A stretch of 8,973 bases of DNA from CANLWN01 sp039815505 (GTDB lineage Bacteria; Bacteroidota; Bacteroidia; Flavobacteriales; Flavobacteriaceae): NCBI GenBank assembly GCA_039815505.1, contig JBCBZE010000120.1, positions 1-8,973 of the forward strand, in the 5' to 3' direction. Position 1 is the first letter of the stretch, and every line of letters starts with the position of its first letter. Shown here in pieces: positions 5,488 to 8,973 of this stretch. The notes beneath the pieces are model-generated. The model ran no database searches. It was not told where the DNA came from and was given only the letters and a program-made list of their open reading frames with translations. Position numbers and translations under genes: made by a program.

Positions 5488-7706
5488 GATTTGCTTACAT
5501 ACATATAAAGATTGAAAACGTATTTTTAGCAATGGCCCTTCTAATGGCCCTTCTCAATGTACGTGGGCAGGAGAACCCTTCTCCTGTATTGGATATACAG
5601 TCCTATTTTGACCAGACCCGAACCTACAAGAACGAAAACAAAATAAACTTAGCCTTAGAGTCGCTAAACAAAGCCGCAGAATTGGCGGAAAGAAATGAGG
5701 ATGAAAAAGCGCTTATCTATAGTTATCACCAATTTGCACTACTGTATTTAGAACTGGATAAAATTGAAACTACCCTTTTTTATTGGGACAGGGCCAAGGT
5801 TCTTCTGGATGACGTGGAATATCCCTATGGAAATGCATTACATAAATATATAGAGGCGATCATATTATTCGGGAAAGAGCAAAATTTCCAAGCCATATAT
5901 ATGTTGAACGATGCACGGAAATTAAACAACGATAGGAACCTATTGAACAATATCTTATTGGCAGAGGCCTATATTTATCTTAAAATTGAAAAATACGACA
6001 GCGCGGAAAAGAACTTTAATTCCCTGGTAGTCAATAACGATATTTATGAAAAAGATTATCTTGCCACGCAGGCTTATCTGGGGCTGGCCCAATTAAACGA
6101 TAAAACCGAAAATTGGGAAGGAAGCATAGATTATGCCAAAAGTGCCCTAAAATTGGCACAAGAAAACAACTTCTCCAAAGAAGTTTTTGAAACCAATCAG
6201 ATCCTGGGCAGTATTTATGAAAAGGTCGAAAAATACGACCTCTCCTTAGTGCATAACCGAAACTTATTAAAAATAAGGGATTCTATCTTCACTATTGAAA
6301 AAGTAAAAACGGAAGCAAAAACGGCAGATAAGATACAGTTTGATTTTATGAACGAAACCATTAAGCGACAAGATGTAAAAATCGAAGAGCTCAATGAGTC
6401 TGCCAACCGATCGGAGATCACCGCTATCCTAACTTCGGCCTTTTTAACAATCATCTCGCTCTTGGCGGTATCACTTTATAGAAATAACCAGATTAAACTT
6501 AAGACCAACGACCTTTTACAAACAAAGAACAAAGAATTACAGAATGCAAGGGATGCAGCTGTTCAGGCGATGGAGGCAAAAACAAATTTCTTGTCCACTG
6601 TGAGCCATGAGTTAAGAACACCGCTTTATGCCGTTACCGGCCTTACGCATCTACTGCTAGAAGAAAATCCAAGTAAAAATCAAAAAGAACATTTAAAGTC
6701 CTTGAAATTTTCAGGGGATTATCTCCTTAATTTTATCAATGATATTTTACAGATCAATAAAATTGATGCAGATAAGTTAGAACCTTTAAATATAGAGCTT
6801 AATCTTAAAAAAGTATTGACAGATGTAATTAGTTCCTTACAACAAAGTGCCAAAGAGAACAAAACCGAAATTATACTGGATTATGATGATAACATCCCCC
6901 ATCATTTGATGAGTGATCCGCTGAAATTGTCCCAGATATTTATGAACCTTATCGGTAATGCTTTAAAGTTTACCAAAAATGGAAAGGTTACGGTAATTGC
7001 CAAATTGATGAAGAAAGTGGAGGAGGATGTTACGCTTTATTTCGAAGTGAAGGATACCGGTATAGGTATTTCCAAAGACCAACAGCAAAGTATATTCGAT
7101 AGCTTTGAACAAGGTTCTATACAAATTAACAGGGAGTATGGGGGTACCGGCTTGGGGCTTACCATTGTTAAAAGTTTGCTTGGCTTGTTCGATAGTAAAA
7201 TTCAATTGGAAAGTGAATTTGGGAAAGGAAGCTCATTCTTTTTTGAATTGCCGGTAAAAAGCAAGGATAGTGTCGTTGATGACATTCCTTTTGAAATTAC
7301 GCAAAAGGAGTATGACCTTAAAGGCCTACATTTGCTGGTGGTAGAGGATAATAAGATCAATCAGGTGATCACCAAAAAAATGCTCAACAAAAGAGAGGTA
7401 AGCTGTGACATTGCGAGTAACGGCACAAAAGCCGTTGAAATGGCCAATGAAAATAAATACGATGGCATCCTGATGGATATACATATGCCGGGAATCAGTG
7501 GTGATGAAGCTACAAGACAAATACGGGAATTTGATAAGGATATCCCTATTATAGCCCTTACCGCAATTTCACTGGATGATAGTTTGGAAAATTTCTATGC
7601 CGCAGGATGTAACGATGTGGTTACAAAACCTTTTAAACCGGAGGTGTTCTATCAAAAAATAGGAGAGAACATTCTTGGAAACAGAGTAAAAAATACGGCT
7701 TCATAG
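5484..7706 (+). CDS. TPR-domain hybrid sensor histidine kinase with C-terminal receiver
   Basis: This 740-residue membrane sensor kinase autophosphorylates and passes phosphate to its own receiver; it has no DNA-binding output domain. Starting at TTG 5484 gives a signal-like N-terminus (R2, K9, hydrophobic 13-25, cleavage plausible after VRGQ at 26-29). Helical TPR-like repeats fill about 35-275 and should be periplasmic. A membrane helix lies at about 312-332 and a coiled coil at about 335-368. HisKA has H375 in STVSHELRTP. The ATPase domain has N488/N492 (MNLIGNALKFT), D524 (DTGIGIS) and GGTGLGL (553-559). The receiver (about 615-731) has E621/D622, phospho-acceptor D665, T693 and K715, all intact. 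TTG is chosen because the next Met (residue 17) would remove the basic part of the signal peptide. The start overlaps the gap stop as TTGA, suggesting translational coupling. The partner regulator is not in the window. Confidence 0.92.
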   Translation: MRFAYIHIKIENVFLAMALLMALLNVRGQENPSPVLDIQSYFDQTRTYKNENKINLALESLNKAAELAERNEDEKALIYSYHQFALLYLELDKIETTLFYWDRAKVLLDDVEYPYGNALHKYIEAIILFGKEQNFQAIYMLNDARKLNNDRNLLNNILLAEAYIYLKIEKYDSAEKNFNSLVVNNDIYEKDYLATQAYLGLAQLNDKTENWEGSIDYAKSALKLAQENNFSKEVFETNQILGSIYEKVEKYDLSLVHNRNLLKIRDSIFTIEKVKTEAKTADKIQFDFMNETIKRQDVKIEELNESANRSEITAILTSAFLTIISLLAVSLYRNNQIKLKTNDLLQTKNKELQNARDAAVQAMEAKTNFLSTVSHELRTPLYAVTGLTHLLLEENPSKNQKEHLKSLKFSGDYLLNFINDILQINKIDADKLEPLNIELNLKKVLTDVISSLQQSAKENKTEIILDYDDNIPHHLMSDPLKLSQIFMNLIGNALKFTKNGKVTVIAKLMKKVEEDVTLYFEVKDTGIGISKDQQQSIFDSFEQGSIQINREYGGTGLGLTIVKSLLGLFDSKIQLESEFGKGSSFFFELPVKSKDSVVDDIPFEITQKEYDLKGLHLLVVEDNKINQVITKKMLNKREVSCDIASNGTKAVEMANENKYDGILMDIHMPGISGDEATRQIREFDKDIPIIALTAISLDDSLENFYAAGCNDVVTKPFKPEVFYQKIGENILGNRVKNTAS

Positions 7707-8693
7707 ATTCGCTATTGCCTGCATCAACGCTTCTCTGCCATTTTCCAAAAATCGATGTTTTACTTCCACATATCGTAACCCGGTTACCTTATCCTTTAAT
7801 CGCATAAAATCTTTTTCGGTAGTCAATATCATTTCTTTGGAATTAAATAATGCGATTTCACGATCGGTAAAAAAATGATGGTCCCTATAGGATAAGTGTT
7901 CCAATTGTATTTCTTCTTTTTTCAAGAAAGAAACCAATGGTCCGGGTTTGGCAATACCCGTAATTAGAGTCACGTTCCTATCCTTTAAATCGTCCAATAT
8001 CATTGGTTCGTTAAATCCCTTTAAATTCCTTTCATAAACCAAGGAACTAAAGAGGAGTAATTGTCGTGAATGTGGTTTTAACTTCTTTTTTATAGCGGCT
8101 TGTGCAGATATGTCCAAATCAAGCGGACACTTGGTCACAACAATAATATCGGCTCGTTTTGCCTCTCCCCTACTATCGCGTAAGTCCCCCGCAGGTAGGT
8201 AGGCATCGTCGCTGTACAAATTGTCAAAAGCAGTTAATAAGATAGAGAGGCTAGGGCGTACCTTGCGATGTTGATAGGCATCATCCAAGAGGATGATATC
8301 CGGTTTTATGGTATCCTCCAAATAAGAAATACCATTTCTCCTATCGGCATCAACGACCACGGCAAGGTTTGGGAATTTGACATATATTTGAAAAGGTTCA
8401 TCGCCCAATTCCTCCACCCCGGTATCCTCGTTGGCCAAAAGCAGTCCTTTTGATTTACGGCCATATCCCCTGCTCAGCACCGCCAACTTATGGGTTGCCT
8501 GAAGTTCGGATACCAAAAACTCGATCATTGGTGTCTTTCCGGTACCACCTACACTAAGATTTCCAACACATATAGTAGGAGTGTCAAAAGAAGAACTTGA
8601 ATAAACGCCAAGGTCGTAAAGATAATTCCTTACATGTACCACCGCTGCATAAATGGGTGACAAAGGGTATCCTATTTTTCTTAACAGTTGCAT
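7701..8693 (-). CDS. lpxK: Tetraacyldisaccharide 4'-kinase LpxK
   Basis: LpxK uses ATP to phosphorylate the 4' position of the lipid A disaccharide at the inner membrane, making lipid IVA. Taking ATG at 8693 gives 330 residues, about the E. coli length, beginning MQLLRKIGYPLSPIYAAVVH, a family-typical amphipathic membrane-binding N-terminus. The open frame extends to an ATG at 8756, but that adds 21 unrelated residues and would overlap the divergent Nif3 gene start at 8742, so I reject it. Motifs numbered from 8693: Walker A GNLSVGGTGKT (44-54), LSRGYGRKSKG (74-84), DADRRNG, DDAYQHR (137-143), AGDLRDSRGEAKRADIIVVTK (a common LpxK segment), TGIAKP and TTEKDFMRL. The 3' end overlaps the convergent kinase gene by 6 bp. 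A TATATTTT box (8708-8701) upstream is one base from a perfect -7 element. Confidence 0.95.
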   Translation of the reverse strand: MQLLRKIGYPLSPIYAAVVHVRNYLYDLGVYSSSSFDTPTICVGNLSVGGTGKTPMIEFLVSELQATHKLAVLSRGYGRKSKGLLLANEDTGVEELGDEPFQIYVKFPNLAVVVDADRRNGISYLEDTIKPDIILLDDAYQHRKVRPSLSILLTAFDNLYSDDAYLPAGDLRDSRGEAKRADIIVVTKCPLDLDISAQAAIKKKLKPHSRQLLLFSSLVYERNLKGFNEPMILDDLKDRNVTLITGIAKPGPLVSFLKKEEIQLEHLSYRDHHFFTDREIALFNSKEMILTTEKDFMRLKDKVTGLRYVEVKHRFLENGREALMQAIANL

Positions 8694-8700
8694 TAGAACG

Positions 8701-8708
8701 AAAATATA
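8701..8708 (-). promoter_or_regulatory. Weak -7-like element for lpxK
   Basis: Read on the minus strand, 8708-8701 is TATATTTT, one mismatch from TAnnTTTG, 7 bases upstream of the lpxK ATG at 8693. If real, the transcript would be nearly leaderless. It lies in the 48-bp divergent gap, next to the plus-strand element at 8715. AT-rich sequence makes such matches common. Confidence 0.2.
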
Positions 8709-8714
8709 ATATTT

Positions 8715-8722
8715 TATCTTTG
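8715..8722 (+). promoter_or_regulatory. Candidate -7 element TATCTTTG for the Nif3-family gene
   Basis: TATCTTTG is a perfect TAnnTTTG match 19 bases before the ATG at 8742. A TTG at 8688-8690 lies 24 bases upstream, a little longer than the usual -33 to -7 spacing, and falls inside the first codons of lpxK. Together they make a plausible housekeeping promoter for the divergent gene. Confidence 0.55.
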
Positions 8723-8741
8723 GTTTTCTATAAAGTTTAAA

Positions 8742-8973
8742 ATGAATATACAGCAAGTCAACAATATACTGGAAGAATTGGCACCCTTAACTTATGCGGA
8801 AGATTTTGATAATGTAGGTCTTCTTGTCGGTAATGTGGATACCGAAGTAACTGGTATATTGGTTACACTGGATACTTTGGAAAATGTAGTGGATGAAGCC
8901 ATCGCCAAAAAGTGTAATCTTATCGTAAGCTTTCACCCTATAATTTTTACGGGATTAAAAAAATTAACGGGAA
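8742..8973 (+). CDS. Nif3/DUF34-family dinuclear metal-centre protein (5' part)
   Basis: The first 77 residues of a Nif3-like protein (YbgI/YqfO group) are present; the rest is beyond the window. Members form hexameric toroids with a dinuclear metal site. Their activity is poorly defined, with GTP cyclohydrolase-like and NAD/metal-related roles proposed. Visible signatures are DNVGLLVG (23-30), the predicted strand GILVTLD (38-44), and SFHPIIF (63-69), where one histidine (H65) remains of the His-His pair seen in many relatives. I believe SFHP is common in Bacteroidota members, so this is probably not a defect. The ATG 8742 follows a perfect -7 element and matches the family N-terminus (MNIQQVNNILEELAP). 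It is divergent from lpxK across 48 bp. Confidence 0.9.
   Translation, partial: MNIQQVNNILEELAPLTYAEDFDNVGLLVGNVDTEVTGILVTLDTLENVVDEAIAKKCNLIVSFHPIIFTGLKKLTG

Noticed and set aside
5532..5534. ATG at kinase residue 17 as the true start
   Set aside because: It would leave a hydrophobic N-terminus with no basic residue before it, whereas the TTG start gives a normal signal-peptide layout and a coupled overlap with gap.
8694..8756. Upstream extension of lpxK to ATG 8756
   Set aside because: The extra 21 residues do not resemble LpxK, they would overlap the Nif3 start at 8742, and they would cover the divergent promoter elements. The 330-residue form fits the family length.
8926..8952. Nif3 SFHP motif as a loss-of-function mutation of a metal-binding His
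   Set aside because: I believe related Bacteroidota proteins commonly have Phe here, the rest of the motif is intact, and the metal site cannot be judged from the 77 residues present.
1..8973. Mobile element, CRISPR array, phage or defence system
   Set aside because: No transposase, integrase, regularly spaced repeats, toxin or nuclease domains are visible. All genes belong to housekeeping or signalling families with uniform AT-rich composition.

Overview
The window looks like chromosomal core sequence from a marine-type member of the Flavobacteriaceae (phylum Bacteroidota). The evidence is an AT-rich sequence, scarce Shine-Dalgarno motifs, several perfect TAnnTTTG (-7) promoter elements of the Bacteroidota type, and protein families in their Flavobacteriia form (RskA-type sigma/anti-sigma pair, periplasmic-TPR hybrid kinase, LpxK with a DDAYQHR motif, Nif3 with SFHP). 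I see no mobile element, tRNA, rRNA, CRISPR array or phage gene.

Layout. A 14-codon tail of an upstream gene (1-42) abuts murB (43-1059), which makes cell-wall precursor. A 205-bp intergenic region follows, unusually rich in dyad symmetry. It leads into an ECF sigma factor (1265-1831) overlapping its transmembrane RskA-like anti-sigma factor by ATGA (1828-2586). Next are a 69-residue membrane-anchored four-cysteine protein (2670-2879), a second, unrelated ECF sigma factor with no adjacent anti-sigma gene (2918-3484), and lipA for lipoyl synthase (3546-4421). A textbook intrinsic terminator (4449-4472) ends only 4 bases before gap (4477-5487). gap overlaps a TPR/hybrid histidine kinase gene by TTGA (5484-7706). 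The kinase gene converges on, and overlaps by 6 bp, the minus-strand lpxK (7701-8693). lpxK is divergent from a truncated Nif3-family gene that runs off the right edge (8742 onward).

How the genes relate. Envelope construction (murB, lpxK), central metabolism (lipA, gap) and envelope or stress signalling (two ECF sigmas, an anti-sigma, a hybrid kinase) are interleaved. The most interesting arrangements are the four-Cys mini-membrane protein next to an orphan ECF sigma and an Fe-S enzyme gene, the translationally coupled gap-kinase pair, and two places where a hairpin plus U-tract sits directly in front of a start codon (ECF sigma at 1265, gap at 4477). I found no clear evidence of a wholly new defence or mobile system. 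The candidates worth pursuing are regulatory.
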